Positions 1 through 11,000 of a stretch of 29,113 nucleotides of DNA are shown one piece after another (the stretch's first letter is position 1; each line of letters opens with the position of its first letter). The position numbers and the translations under genes are program-made. The notes under the pieces were generated by a model that did no database searches, was not told the origin of the DNA, and saw only the letters and a list, made by a program, of their open reading frames with translations. The DNA is from Apostichopus parvimensis. Taxonomy: Eukaryota > Echinodermata > Holothuroidea > Aspidochirotida > Stichopodidae. The stretch is taken from NCBI GenBank assembly GCA_000934455.1, contig KN886111.1, positions 65,159 through 94,271 on the forward strand, given 5' to 3'.

Positions 1-411
1 ATTGAAAGGAGGTTTGATGTAAGGGATTGTTCTCTGACAGTCACGACTAGACATAGATTTAAAAAATGAGCAACTGCAGGCTTCTTTACCTTTTGGGTTC
101 ACTGATCCTTTAGAACCAAGTTAAAACTAAATTAAACTATTTTTGTAAGGCAAGTTAAACACACAGGTTCAGGGCTGTCAAGTTAGGGCTAATTAGGAAT
201 CTTTGATCTGTCACTAACATCTTTCACCCCCATGTGTGGTTACCTCAGAATTTTAAATAATGGTCATCTTTTATTTATTTATTTTTTTTAATTTATGATT
301 TTTTTTTTAAGAAGCATATACTTAAAAATGAGTTTATGAAATATATAACAGATATGTGACAGATGTATATCAGTTTCTGATTTTAAAGAAAATACTTGAA
401 TCTCTTCACAG

Positions 412-3400
412 GACAGAGAATATCTGCGACCTTGACCTTAGCCCTAGCCTCTTATCAGTCACTTTATCCTGTGATGTTAATAGTTCCCAGTGCTATGCAC
501 CTTGCCTTTCTGAAGATGCAGGTCAGTATGTTGAAGTTTATGAATGAAATAGAAAACATTGAGGTTTAAGGACACTGTTTTAGTTTTGTTGTGGTTTAAT
601 TTACCACATAAGCTTGTTTTTGAACAGAAGCCAACTAATCCCTTGAGCTGAGATCCAATGTCTTCACCGAATCATTTTAATGAATCTGTAATTTCTTACA
701 AGAAATACATCATTTATTGCATTACCTGTTATACTCAAATCTTAGAGAAGTTTACACAGAAGATCTAAAACAATGATATTTCAATTGAAAGGAGTGGTTT
801 GCATAAACCAGTAGAAAGTCACAAAACTTTTAAGCACTGTTAAGTAAGGCATGGCATTACTTCAAAACCAGGTGAACAGTTGAATATCCTTTTGTAAAGA
901 AGTCCCTATCCCCCCCCCCTCTCCTGCACCGTAAACACACACACATACTACCATACATACCTTCTATGCTCGATATATGAAATCTGGGTGTTTTAAGAAA
1001 TATTGCAAATGGTGGATATTTGGTGGAATTTCACAGCAGAGAAACATTAAATCACATAGTTGGTGCAGAAAACCTGTTTCTATCACTCGCTGTCTTTGGT
1101 AGCGTTCAACTGTTTATACTTTCTTTTGTCTCTTACAGGAGAGGAAAGAAACCATTTCATACTCTAGCAGGACTGCTGTTTCTGCCATCCTGCTCACAGT
1201 CGGGTCTTTTCTCATCTGGTGTTTTATTCTCTTGGGTGTGTCGTACACCATGTTAGAATCATGGGACTTTGTCAGGTCAACGTACGGATTTACGTAAGTG
1301 CACCATCTAGATAATTTACCAGATAGGGTAGTAACATGGCTCACAGTATAGCAGCTGTACAAATCTTGAATCTTTTTAGTTTAAAGCAGGGTAATTAAAA
1401 GAAATATTTTTTTAGTTTATTGGATTGACGGAAGTCAGATGTGTAAAATATTGAGACAAGCTGATGCTGTTTACTACAAGAATCAACAATAGATGTGGCA
1501 CTTTGCCTATCACAAGCAATCTGCATATATGAATTAGGGCTGAAATCATTGTTGCCAAGCTACCAGCTGAATGCAGCTTTGCAGATGAAAGCAAAATCTT
1601 CAATTCTCTGTACCAAGCATTGCTCACTGAATATTTGTGAATTTGCTGAAAAGTCTTATCTGGTTTATGAAAGGCAACCAACTGCCTTAAAGAATTGATC
1701 TTGAGTACAACATTTCTGATTAAATTGCATCATTTTAATTAATTAAAGAATAACCATTATGGGATTCTAGTTAGAAATCACTTCTTTGGTATAGTATTCA
1801 CCCCCATTAGATCCAAGTGCAAAAGAGTGCATCAGAAGACAAGACATTTATTCAAATATATTTATTTAGCAGGTTATCAGTTTTAGATTTGAAACTAAAC
1901 TTGGGTTCATTCTCTGATGACAAAGACATTTATTCCAATATATTAATCTTGCAGGTTATTGGTTATAGAATTGAAAGCAAAGCTTTGATATATTCTCAGA
2001 AGACAAAGACATTCAATTAAATATATTCACTTAGCATGTTATCAGTTTTAGATTTGAAACCAAACTTGGGTTTATTCTCAGAAAACAAAGACATTTATTC
2101 AGATATATTAATCTTGCAGGTTATCGGTCACAGACTTGAAGCCAAACTTGGGTCTATTCTGGTACTACTTTATGGAGATGTTTGAACATTTTAGAATCTT
2201 CTTCCTCTGGGTGTTCCAGCTGCATGCCTTCATTTACACATTACCTCTGGCCATTGTTTTATGGTAAGTAGTGGGCATGAATATTCATGATATAAGGGTC
2301 TGTGTGCTTGTTCCTTAGCAGTGGCGTCGCCAGACATATCAATCTTGGGGGGCACAGGGGGGGGGGGCACAGCACTTAATTAGGGGGAACAATATATATT
2401 TTTGAATGCTGTTCTGGGGGGAGGGGTTTAAGGGGAGGGGGTATTCCCTTAATTTTTTATTAAGGGTCCTTAGATACATCTGGTGCTATATTTTGCAACT
2501 TGAAGTAACTTTATGTTCAAGAATTTTTGGGCTCATCCTGTCCGATATTTATGTTTATAATTGAGGCAGATATAGTTTTTGTTTGAGCCTTTTTTTTAAC
2601 ACTACAAATCGCATCTGGGGGGGCATGATTTATTTTGGGAGGGCATGTGCCCCCAGGCCACCCCCTGGCGACGCCACTGTTCCTTAGATAATAACTTACA
2701 GCAGTAAAAGACTTTCACAGTGCGTGCATGCTAAACCTACATCTATAGTATTGTACTGAGTCCAATAAATTTGTGGAAGTAAGGCATGGGGAAGTTGAGT
2801 ATTGAATCTAGCTGAAAAAGAGTGGTGTTCTTATCAGGAAGGAATTTTAAGGCTCTGATATAAGGTGAATTTCATGTCTGTAGTTTTAAAAACATATGTT
2901 ATGTAATATAAATGTGCTCCAGTTAATCTACGATTCCATTCCAAACAGACCACTTGATGTCTGATTAAATAGGTCACACATTGGTTTTCTGTGATCAAGT
3001 ATTGCCACAAAAGGGATTCCATGGTACTTTTCTCAGCTAATGCTACCACGACAAGAGATATGTCAATATTCCCAAGGAAAGAGTTTCAGTGCCAGTCAAA
3101 TTTCTTGGCTGTATTTTTCTTCTGACTGTTTCAATGAAAATATAAGATTTCATTTTGCTTTGCAGCCTTAGAGGAGGAATAATTAAAATCCTCTCTTTGT
3201 TTTCTTTCTTTTCCAGGAAGTGTCCAAGTTTTGTTTTCTTCTGTCAGCTGATCTTGATGGCAGTATTCAAGTCTTACCCATCGTTGGGCGATACCACAGT
3301 GTACTTTGCTCTCCTCCCTGTCTGGTCTCATGCATTTCACTGTAAGTGTCTGATTACCCTTAAATCCTCCAAGAAAGTGATTATTTCAAAGCTCTTACTT

Positions 3401-4569
3401 TCTGCTGCTTGTTACTCAGTCTGGTATCAATCAGCTCACTTATATATGTGATCGATCGAAAATGGAGCAGGTGGCAAGGAATATGTGTGAAGTTATCCAG
3501 AAAGTAGTTAACCCTTAAGACTCATCAGACTCAGGAAGTTGGTTTCCAGATTTGGAAGACTTGCAAGGGGATTAAAATGTTTTCCATTATAAGCAAATTT
3601 ATGTTCCAGATTGTATGTACTTGGCTGGTACCACCTGACCCCGTTCTCACCTTATAAAGAGAAAGCAATCATATTTATGTTCAAGATTGTATGTACTTGG
3701 CTGGTACCACATGACCCCTGTTTTCACCTGATAACGTGAAGGGCAATTATATTTATATTCAAGATTGTATGTACTTGGTTGGTACCACATAACCCCGGTT
3801 TCACCTGATAAAGAGAAAGAGCAATCGTATCTTCCTGTCTTTAACCTGCAGATCTTCGTAACGGACTGGTGATCTCAGTCATGATAGTGATATCAGTAGT
3901 GTTGGCTCCAGTCCTCTGGCATTTGTGGATCTATGCAGGCAGTGCTAATGCCAACTTCCTGTTTGCTTTCACCTTGATTTATAGCACTGCACAGGTAAGA
4001 GTGTAACCCCCCCCCTCCCCTCCTGTCCCAAATCGTAGCCATTATGAGTTAAATTATGTAAAATTTACTGTGTATCATCCTATATGCAGCTGATAAGTTT
4101 GGCAATGTTTATGTTAATGTGTCTGTCACATTGAAATAAACAAGGGAGAGGCATGAATTAAGTGTTAAGACTGAAATAGATATAATTGCTCACTTCTATG
4201 TGGAACTTGTGAAAGCTGTTAATGTTACTTGCCCACTTGTGACATCACGTAATTTGAAAAGAGCAGAATAAATCAACAATATTTCAGTTGAAAGTATTGA
4301 CTTGTAAAGAATGGGAATGTTTCTGTTTTTTACAAAAGTTTTGAGAAACTGTTAAGAGAGGGAAGAGATTGTGGGAAATTTGGAAGTGGTTTACTCATAA
4401 CTAACTACAAAAATTAATTTTACATCTTTCGTTTTGTTTCTCTTCTGGTTTGCAGATATTTCTAGTCACAGATTTGATCTTTGCATTCATGAGAAGGTCA
4501 TTTTCCTTGCAACACGGGATGAAGGCCTTGAAGGCCGACGGTACAGAGAAGTTAGTCAAGCTGCAGTGA
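412..4569 (+). CDS. PIGU: PIGU, GPI transamidase subunit U (C-terminal six coding exons)
   Basis: PIG-U (yeast Cdc91) is a multi-pass ER membrane subunit of the GPI transamidase, which transfers a preassembled GPI anchor onto proteins with a C-terminal GPI signal. Exons I read: 412-521, 1139-1293, 2120-2263, 3217-3341, 3852-3994 and 4456-4569. All have AG acceptors and GT donors, and the phases join without a break (791 bp, 262 whole residues plus stop). Family-typical stretches are [13 protein letters not shown] in the first exon, [14 protein letters not shown] in the third (a conserved segment that has been compared with fatty-acid elongases), FKSYPSLGD in the fourth, [15 protein letters not shown] in the fifth and [11 protein letters not shown] at the stop. 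Several segments are clearly membrane-spanning. Roughly the first 40 percent of the protein lies left of the window. The introns hold a hAT-like element, a minisatellite and the decoy-acceptor array described separately. Confidence 0.95.
1139..1293 (+). CDS. PIGU: PIGU exon with membrane segment
   Basis: The acceptor ctcttacag and donor ac|gtaagt bound this exon. It begins in phase 0 and leaves two bases of a split Thr codon. It encodes a strongly hydrophobic helix ([20 protein letters not shown]) followed by [11 protein letters not shown], which matches the SWDF...YGF segment of PIG-U proteins. A longer open frame over the same bases (1020-1256) is a shadow. Confidence 0.93.
1828..2160 (+). 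repeat. 82-83 bp tandem array copying a splice acceptor and exon start
   Basis: Four units. The acceptor-equivalent AG positions begin at 1871, 1953, 2036 and 2118, spaced 82, 83 and 82 bp. Each unit has a gacaaagacatttattc-like segment, an acceptor-like (gc)aggttat and a gatttgaaac-type segment that matches the start of the PIGU exon at 2120. Units 1 and 3 resemble each other, as do 2 and 4, which suggests an earlier duplication of a ~165-bp pair. Unit 3 has lost the AG (gcatgtt). Confidence 0.88.
2120..2263 (+). CDS. PIGU: PIGU exon carrying the conserved [12 protein letters not shown] segment
   Basis: The acceptor atcttgcag lies inside the last unit of an 82-83 bp tandem array, so three near-copies of this splice site and exon start lie just upstream. 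The exon completes a split Thr codon, encodes [17 protein letters not shown] and two hydrophobic stretches, and ends at tg|gtaagta. This is the last and best-preserved copy, and the only one that continues into a full open exon. Confidence 0.92.
2319..2679. mobile_element. hAT-type MITE 1 in a PIGU intron
   Basis: Terminal inverted repeats CAGTGGCGTCGCCAG / CTGGCGACGCCACTG flank 361 bp. The perfect 8-bp target duplication TTCCTTAG lies at 2311-2318 and 2680-2687. The 8-bp duplication and CAG-starting ends fit the hAT superfamily. There is no transposase coding, and the interior is G-run rich. Confidence 0.92.
3590..3835 (+). repeat. 76-78 bp minisatellite, three units, in a PIGU intron
   Basis: Units start near 3601, 3677 and 3755, each with AGATTGTATGTACTTGG followed by TGGTACCAC and a cacctgataaagag-like end. 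The array ends about 15 bp before the acceptor of the exon at 3852. Confidence 0.9.
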
Positions 4570-5441
4570 GCCCTCGTATAGCTGTCGAATGGACTTAGGT
4601 GTACCTTGTCATTATGAAACAATCACCGGCGTAGCCAGAGGTTTATGGTCGGAAGTCAAAGGACCGACATCTCCCGTAGTAAAGGCTGAAGAACAGAGCT
4701 GTCACAGACGAAAGCAATCAAGTTGGGACTGAACAGCCCTGTTGATTTGCAATACAGCACAATGAGTTATAGATGTTAAACCACTGGTCTGGGTATTCAA
4801 CTAGTCTGTGCTTAGAGGGGCGTTTGAGGTGAGAACAAGGTGGGAGATGACTGGATATGTAAGTGATTAGGTGAGGTATTAAAGGGATAGAATCTACTTT
4901 TAGATGTCACCTACAACCCTTGAAGTTCATTTTGTAACCAACCAAACAGACCAGGTTGGAGGATGGATGAGAGATTGAGGTCGCTATTAATATAGAGTGA
5001 TTCGTTGGCTAGTGAATAAGTTTTAAGATGCTTGTTGGGTGTGTGACCATGATGGGAAGAGGGGAGAGGGGGGGGGAGGAGAACTCCCAGGTGATACTGC
5101 AGATGGCATATTGTCAATTGGTAGGGTTAAGGTTATCCATACAGACTGCATATTCAGATCAAGGTACAGTTTATTTACTATGATCAAAATGCTCTCAAAT
5201 ATATTTGGCAACTTCTCGCAGGCTACGTTAAATACATATATCATAAAATGGTAAAGAAAAATATCGGTGGAACAAACTATAATACACTGGCTGCTTAAAA
5301 TAAGGTTCACATAACCATTTGAATGAGACAACAATCGGTACTTATTCGTTAGCAATTGTGTACAAGACAACATCGTTTTGCGAAGAAATCACAACAAGAA
5401 TTTTCGAAGAGCCCAAGGTAGCGTCTAGAACCTAATCCCAC

Positions 5442-5753
5442 CAGGCGCGTAGCCAAGGGGGGGGCGAAGGGGGCAGCCGCCCCCCTTGAGCATATTTTTT
5501 TAATTTTTTTTAAATGTTTTTATGATATCGCTAGTAATTTCAAAAAAGAAAATGCTAAGATGCAACTTACAAGGCCTGGGAAGTGCCATTTCCAGCGATC
5601 TGGGAGGCATTTTCAGCCAAAATTTTCTTGTACGCTTCGCGCCAACCATGGTGGCGCTACGCTTAGATAGTATGCAATGCCGTTTCTACGGCTTGAAAAA
5701 TTTTTCTATATTTTCGCCCCCCCCCCCTTGGCAAATTTCTGGCTACGCGCCTG
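5442..5753. mobile_element. hAT-type MITE 2, probably inside the PIGU 3' UTR
   Basis: The ends CAGGCGCGTAGCCA / TGGCTACGCGCCTG (the right inner end is slightly diverged) flank 312 bp. The perfect 8-bp duplication AATCCCAC lies at 5434-5441 and 5754-5761. The interior is closely similar to the element at 9432-9729. The open frame inside is not a gene. Confidence 0.92.
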
Positions 5754-6224
5754 AATCCCACACAGATTGTTTCTGATGGATAAACATTTGAATGAATCAT
5801 GTTAAAGTTTCAATAACATGGAAGATGTCTTAAAATTCATCTTCAAATTAATATGATCATTCTTAGAAAACAATTTCTGCTAAATGTGAAACCCAATAAG
5901 TACTAGCAATGCTTGTATAGCTTGAATCAAAAACACTGGCAGTGTTTTCTTGCGGCCTACAGACAAATACATCTGTGTATATGTTTAGTGAAAATATATA
6001 CGTCTTGGTTTTATTTGTTATAAAATGCAAACACATGACAAGTACTATTGCTCAAATTTTTGTGGATTTTATTTCCATTTTTCAGTCCAACCAATTTACC
6101 AAGCATGGAAGTTGTACTTCAAGGAACACACTTTGATAGAAACAGAATCTTTTGTTAGATGTTGCAATGTTTAATTAGTAATACATAATTATTCATTTCT
6201 TTCTATATACATGTTTTCTGTTTC

Positions 6225-6230
6225 AATAAA
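6225..6230 (+). terminator. candidate poly(A) signal for PIGU
   Basis: AATAAA in the context tttcaataaagttt, followed by a T-rich tract with GTT. The assignment to PIGU rests on position and orientation only. Confidence 0.45.
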
Positions 6231-6250
6231 GTTTATGTACAAACTAATTT

Positions 6251-7440
6251 CTTGCATTTTTTTTTTGTTATCTTTATATTTTTTTAATCCTTTCCTGAGC
6301 TCTGAAACTTTGACAAAACGAGAATAACAATAACCTAATTATATTGTTCTGCAGTAGTTCTGTCTCTCCCATCCCTCGGGATGTTACTAAGATTGTTCTG
6401 TAATGTTCTGATCTGCTCGTTTGTCTTTCTTTTTCTTCTTTTTTCTTACTTTTTTGTGTGAATTAAGTTCCTTTGATTATTCCAAACCCACCACCTTTCC
6501 TGGGGTCTACATTCTTACAGAATATCCTGTCCATTTTTCTGATCTATTATCTCGTATTTATGTATTTAATTTTTATTTAATTGCTTGTTACAATAAAATT
6601 GCTAAACAGCCAAACATTTCGTGACATAACAACATTTCCAAATTTGAGCTCCAAATGTTACAAGTAACTCACTTTCTGAATAGTCCAAATTATACCATTA
6701 AAATGTTGGTGTTGTGGTTTCTGAAATATTTGTGAGGGCGCTAGGGATTAAAATTAAAGTTGCTGGTTTGTCTCATTATGGAGAGGGTTTTATTAGTTTA
6801 TACCACTGTTATCACTGGAGTAACTGTCATTGCAGACTGTATCCTAATTTGTCCATGTGTGAGTTTATACAACACGCTAGAACAAAGTTTCTTTGTCTTT
6901 ACCCTATGTTTATTCGACGTCGTGGGACAAGCCAAATATTACCTTTGAACTTTGTTACCACCGCTTTAAGCTGCAACAGCCGTATCTATGCATGAGGGTT
7001 TCATTAGAGAGGATGAGTACACTGTATTCACTTTCGTGGAGTGGAAGCCTGACGTCATTCCACCGACCAATGAATGTCCAACCTTCATACTATATGTCAT
7101 CTAATCACCCATCTTACAAGACAACAGCTGTCGAGAGCCGTACATTATACCTTGCAAATGTGACGTCGTACTACTTTTCGGTCAACGACCTTCCAACCCT
7201 TCCACCTTCTTAATACTTAATGTTGATACAACCATACATTATATGTGCGAAACAGTGACAACACACTAGCACATGTATACCAATGACGTGATCAGTCACG
7301 TGTAAGTCTGATGTCATACCACATGTCCGATAATGACCTCTGTTAGTAAGTACTACTGCGTCATCAATCGAGTCGACCAATCACCATCAACCTAGCTTAC
7401 ATGCATATACAGACCTACTCCATCTGATATGCTTGTAGAA
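6251..7440. other. convergent 3' region between PIGU and the receptor gene
   Basis: This stretch holds several open frames of 60-106 codons on the plus strand, with no recognisable domain and overlapping one another, so I do not call them genes. It probably contains the receptor's 3' UTR. Minus-strand AATAAA signals (TTTATT on plus) occur at 6909-6914, 6789-6794 and 6572-6577. I cannot tell which is used. Confidence 0.4.
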
Positions 7441-8067
7441 TCAATCATATTCATCTGTGTACTCCTCGCCTTCGTAGTATTCTCCATCATAGTCTTCATC
7501 ATACTCTCCATCTTCATAGTCCTCATAATCATCATACTCCCCTTCCTCATCATACCCTTCGTTATCATACCCATCATCTTCCCCGCTGTACCCTTCGGGT
7601 GATTTTCTCTCCGTATCCATGGGACTAGCTCCATCACCAGTTCTCCTACCGTTGGGACTCGTCACCTCCAGGTCGAATTCCTCTGGGTCATCAGGCGAGC
7701 CAGGGAGTCTAGGAGTATGCAGCATGATTGGGGTCTTAGGAGCGGGGCTTTTTGGCAGATTTTCAGCCAATTTCGTCACTGATTTCTTCTTACGGTTAAC
7801 GTAACCTCCGGAGGGGAGCCTAGCGTCATCTTTACCGGACGATCGACCCAGTTTAGGCTTCTTCGAGGCGACCATTTCTGTCGAGCGACGCCCTTGACTT
7901 GCAGCTGAATTACGCCCTCGACTCTCACCGTCTGCTTGGCGGTAATCGCGGTTAAGAGGTTGCAATTGATCATTTTCCGATCCTTCTTGCATCTGCTTCA
8001 ATTTTGCAAAGTAGTTGGTCTTCTGTGGAACGTATTTGACGTCCAAACCCTGAACAGTAGCGACAGA
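7441..8067 (-). CDS. receptor exon 22: distal tail with proline-directed sites and acidic-tyrosine end
   Basis: 208 codons and a TGA stop, after the acceptor ccttccgcag. The first part is basic (NRKKKSVTKL) and then carries many S/T-P sites (KSPAPKTP, HTP, GSP, TSP, ASP, KSP), candidate proline-directed kinase sites. The last 48 residues contain 27 Asp/Glu and 11 Tyr and end DEYD. No membrane segment or PDZ-ligand end is visible. Frame and splice phase tie it to the receptor. Taken alone it could have been mistaken for an acidic nuclear protein. Confidence 0.9.
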   Translation of the reverse strand, partial: SVATVQGLDVKYVPQKTNYFAKLKQMQEGSENDQLQPLNRDYRQADGESRGRNSAASQGRRSTEMVASKKPKLGRSSGKDDARLPSGGYVNRKKKSVTKLAENLPKSPAPKTPIMLHTPRLPGSPDDPEEFDLEVTSPNGRRTGDGASPMDTERKSPEGYSGEDDGYDNEGYDEEGEYDDYEDYEDGEYDEDYDGEYYEGEEYTDEYD

Positions 8068-11000
8068 CTGCGGAAGGAGATATAATATAACTTGATTACC
8101 GTATGTAGCATTCGAAGAACAGTCGTTCTTATAGTCAATTGTTCAATATCGCCATAAAATCGTCATAATAGGTGAATAGGGAAGGGGAGTGGATGTGTAT
8201 TGTACCTTTAACAAATTAAGAGCCTGATCACCCATGGTTACGGAGCTAAAAGCCTGTAGGGAACACAATGGCAATTCTGACATAGTTGGAGAACAGTCTT
8301 TCCTTCTTCATTCGTTGGTAAAAATAAAGGTCCGTTGTGGACATACTCTTCACAACTTGTTGCCACAGATATTAACAGCTAAGAGTTCCCTCACCATACA
8401 CCTCTGGAAAACATAATGCTTACTAAAGAAACTTTGTAGGATCATCTCAATCGTGAATTTAACGGAGTTTGTAATTGGGGTTCTAATTGTTTTTAGCGTG
8501 ACACATAGACCTATCTCCCATAGTGAGCATGATGCTGCAATGGAATTCCCTCAGGAACATGTAGGCCAGTAGGACTGACAGAGTCGGTCAAATATGTTCT
8601 GCCAACGCGCGCTTTACGCTCTCCATCCCCCTCCACTTCAAATTATCTTTCCCGTACACGTGAGTTATTTGACAAATCGTCAGTAGCAATTATGAATAAT
8701 CAGTACATAACACAGCGTAAAGAGCAATGCATTCGGATATTTGGATAATATCAGGGGGATAATCCTAATTCCGTCCTCGTCTTATCTGTGTCGGTATACA
8801 ATAAAAATTGTTTTTTAAAAAACATGAAACACGAGTCTTCAGCCATGCTTTCTTTTGGGTGTGAGTGTGGAGCTGTTGTTGGGATATACAGGAAGTTTTC
8901 GAAGATAATGTGTGCAGAGCATACCTTCGTCTAATAAATTGCATCGTTGAAGCTATCTCACCAGCCCCCCACCACATCACATCCCTTCACATCTGTGACT
9001 ACTACACTTACATTTCGAGTGCCAGGTCTGGATGAGTAAACACTGTCTGCATCATGTTCATCAATGTCATCCACTGACATCTCTGCAAAGAAAAATATGG
9101 AAGAAAATGGGAAAATGACGATACGCCTGTGAACGTTCAGTCACTGGAACTCAAACGAAAATACCAATAGCTATTTGGTGCGCTAATTTCAGTAGCAGTG
9201 GTCTCCGCTTTGCTGCATATGAATGTATCCTTGAACCTCACAGCATTCCAAATCAAGAAAATACACACGTTACTTTGAAAGAAAGTTATTTGCATTTCCT
9301 ATACAAGCTGCGAGAAAACCCCCTAAAATGTCCCAATTTCAATAATAGCAGCAACACTGTTAGTGTTACGTTTCGGCTTGTGTGAGTGTTTTTTGTTTTA
9401 TGGTTATGGGTACAGTTCATAATATGCAGGACAGGCGCGTAGCCAAGGGTGGGGCGAAGGGGGCGACCGCCCCCCCCCCCCTTGAGCATATATTTTGTAT
9501 GTTTTTATTATATCGCTAGTAATTTCAAGCTTAGATGCAACTTACTACAAGGCCATTGGAAGTGCCATTTCCAGCGATCTGGGAGGCATTTTCAGCCAAA
9601 ATTTTCTTCGCTTCGCTTCGCGCCAACTGGTGGCGCTACGCTTACATAGTTTCCAATGCAGAATCTACGGCTCTGATAGTTTGCCTACAGGTTCGCCCCT
9701 ACCTTGGCAAATTCCTGGCTACGCATCTGATCAGGAAAATCCAGAGCCAGGCCATACTTTATTCTTTATCATATACTTCCCCGGTCCCCCTAACTAAACC
9801 TGTTCATAGGACTGTAGCTCCCTCACCCCTCCCTCCTCCCCTTCACCCCACCCAAATCTCTCCAGGTCTGTGGGCCTACATTTACCACCATCCCGCGTTG
9901 CAGCGTACAGCATACGTAGTTGTATTAAAATGATACATATGTATAGAGAGAGAGAGATATGTGTATTGACTTACTTGTGTCGTCCCTTTGAAACTTTCGC
10001 CTGGCGCCATTTTTGTATTCCTCTTCGTGGTTGTCTTGGTCAATGTCATCCGCCTGTAAGAAATATCAATGAAAGCTAAAACGAGCCTGAACACTACCAC
10101 CTTTATGCAGTTTTCACCAACACCATCATCCCGCCCATAGTCAGGTCGGGGCACAAGGGGCCTCTATGCAGATTACTGCCCCTCCCTTCTATTTCCAAGA
10201 TGTGGACATCAAATTGTTGGTGCTCCTCCTTAAATTGTTGGTATCCCTCCAACTCAGAATTCCTTTAGGCTACGGGGCTGTCCACCCTCCCCCTCCACCT
10301 ACCCTACCCTTCTCATAAAATGTTGTCATGAATATACAAATAAAAAGATAGGATATATACTTTACCCAAATATCGTGATGGTCTTCTAACACCTTAGGTG
10401 GGTTCTTTTTCAGCTTCCAGGCAATTTTCAGCTGAAAGAAAATGGAGGATTACAACCGTTCAAACCTTTTCTTATTTGAAACTTGAATCATTTTGACAAC
10501 ATTTCACATTGGTGTAGTGTACAAAGGAGCTTTAAATGTTGAGATTAGATATTATCAGGCTGATATATTTGATAGTTTTGTGACAAAAAAATATATAAAT
10601 AACGACAACTCTTAGCGCTTGTCATCTTGCTATATCTATGTTGTATTTCAATATATTCACTTTGTGTATCAATTCATGTCTGGAGTGCTCCTTTAAGGCA
10701 ACCACTGCCAAGCCATACCGCCATTCCCGCCCTCACCCATTCCCCTACCCCCCCTCCCCTCCCCTCCCCGGTTCCTTCCATGTCCCTGATCGCAAAGTTG
10801 TTCCTTACACTGAAAACAATTATGCAGTTATGCAACACAAAATATTACATCAAAAGGGTATAATTAAGGCAACAATTGAGGTTAAGGAAATTAGAAGAAA
10901 TAAGTTAATTATTATCTGGATCAACTCAAACTGTCATATTTCTCATAACCAATAACAAGTAAATGCTTTATTAGATTTTTCAATAATAGGAGAAAAAACT

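Larger units (their letters stand above)
4570..6250 (+). other. PIGU: probable PIGU 3' UTR
   Basis: No exon-like coding follows the PIGU stop. The first clear AATAAA with a following GT/T-rich stretch is at 6225-6230. If it is the real end, the UTR is about 1.65 kb and contains a complete hAT-like element at 5442-5753. A nearer poly(A) site with a variant hexamer cannot be excluded. Confidence 0.45.

Noticed and set aside
1828..2160. CRISPR-like array
   Set aside because: The units are contiguous and diverged, with no conserved short repeat and unique spacers, in an animal intron; it is an ordinary tandem array.
6714..7213. Overlapping plus-strand open frames of 62-106 codons
   Set aside because: No recognisable domain, several frames overlap one another, and the position fits the receptor 3' UTR.
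9495..9933. Overlapping open frames of 100 and 132 codons
   Set aside because: They run through a non-coding MITE and its G/C-rich ends, and a related frame appears in the sister element at 5522-5776 for the same reason.
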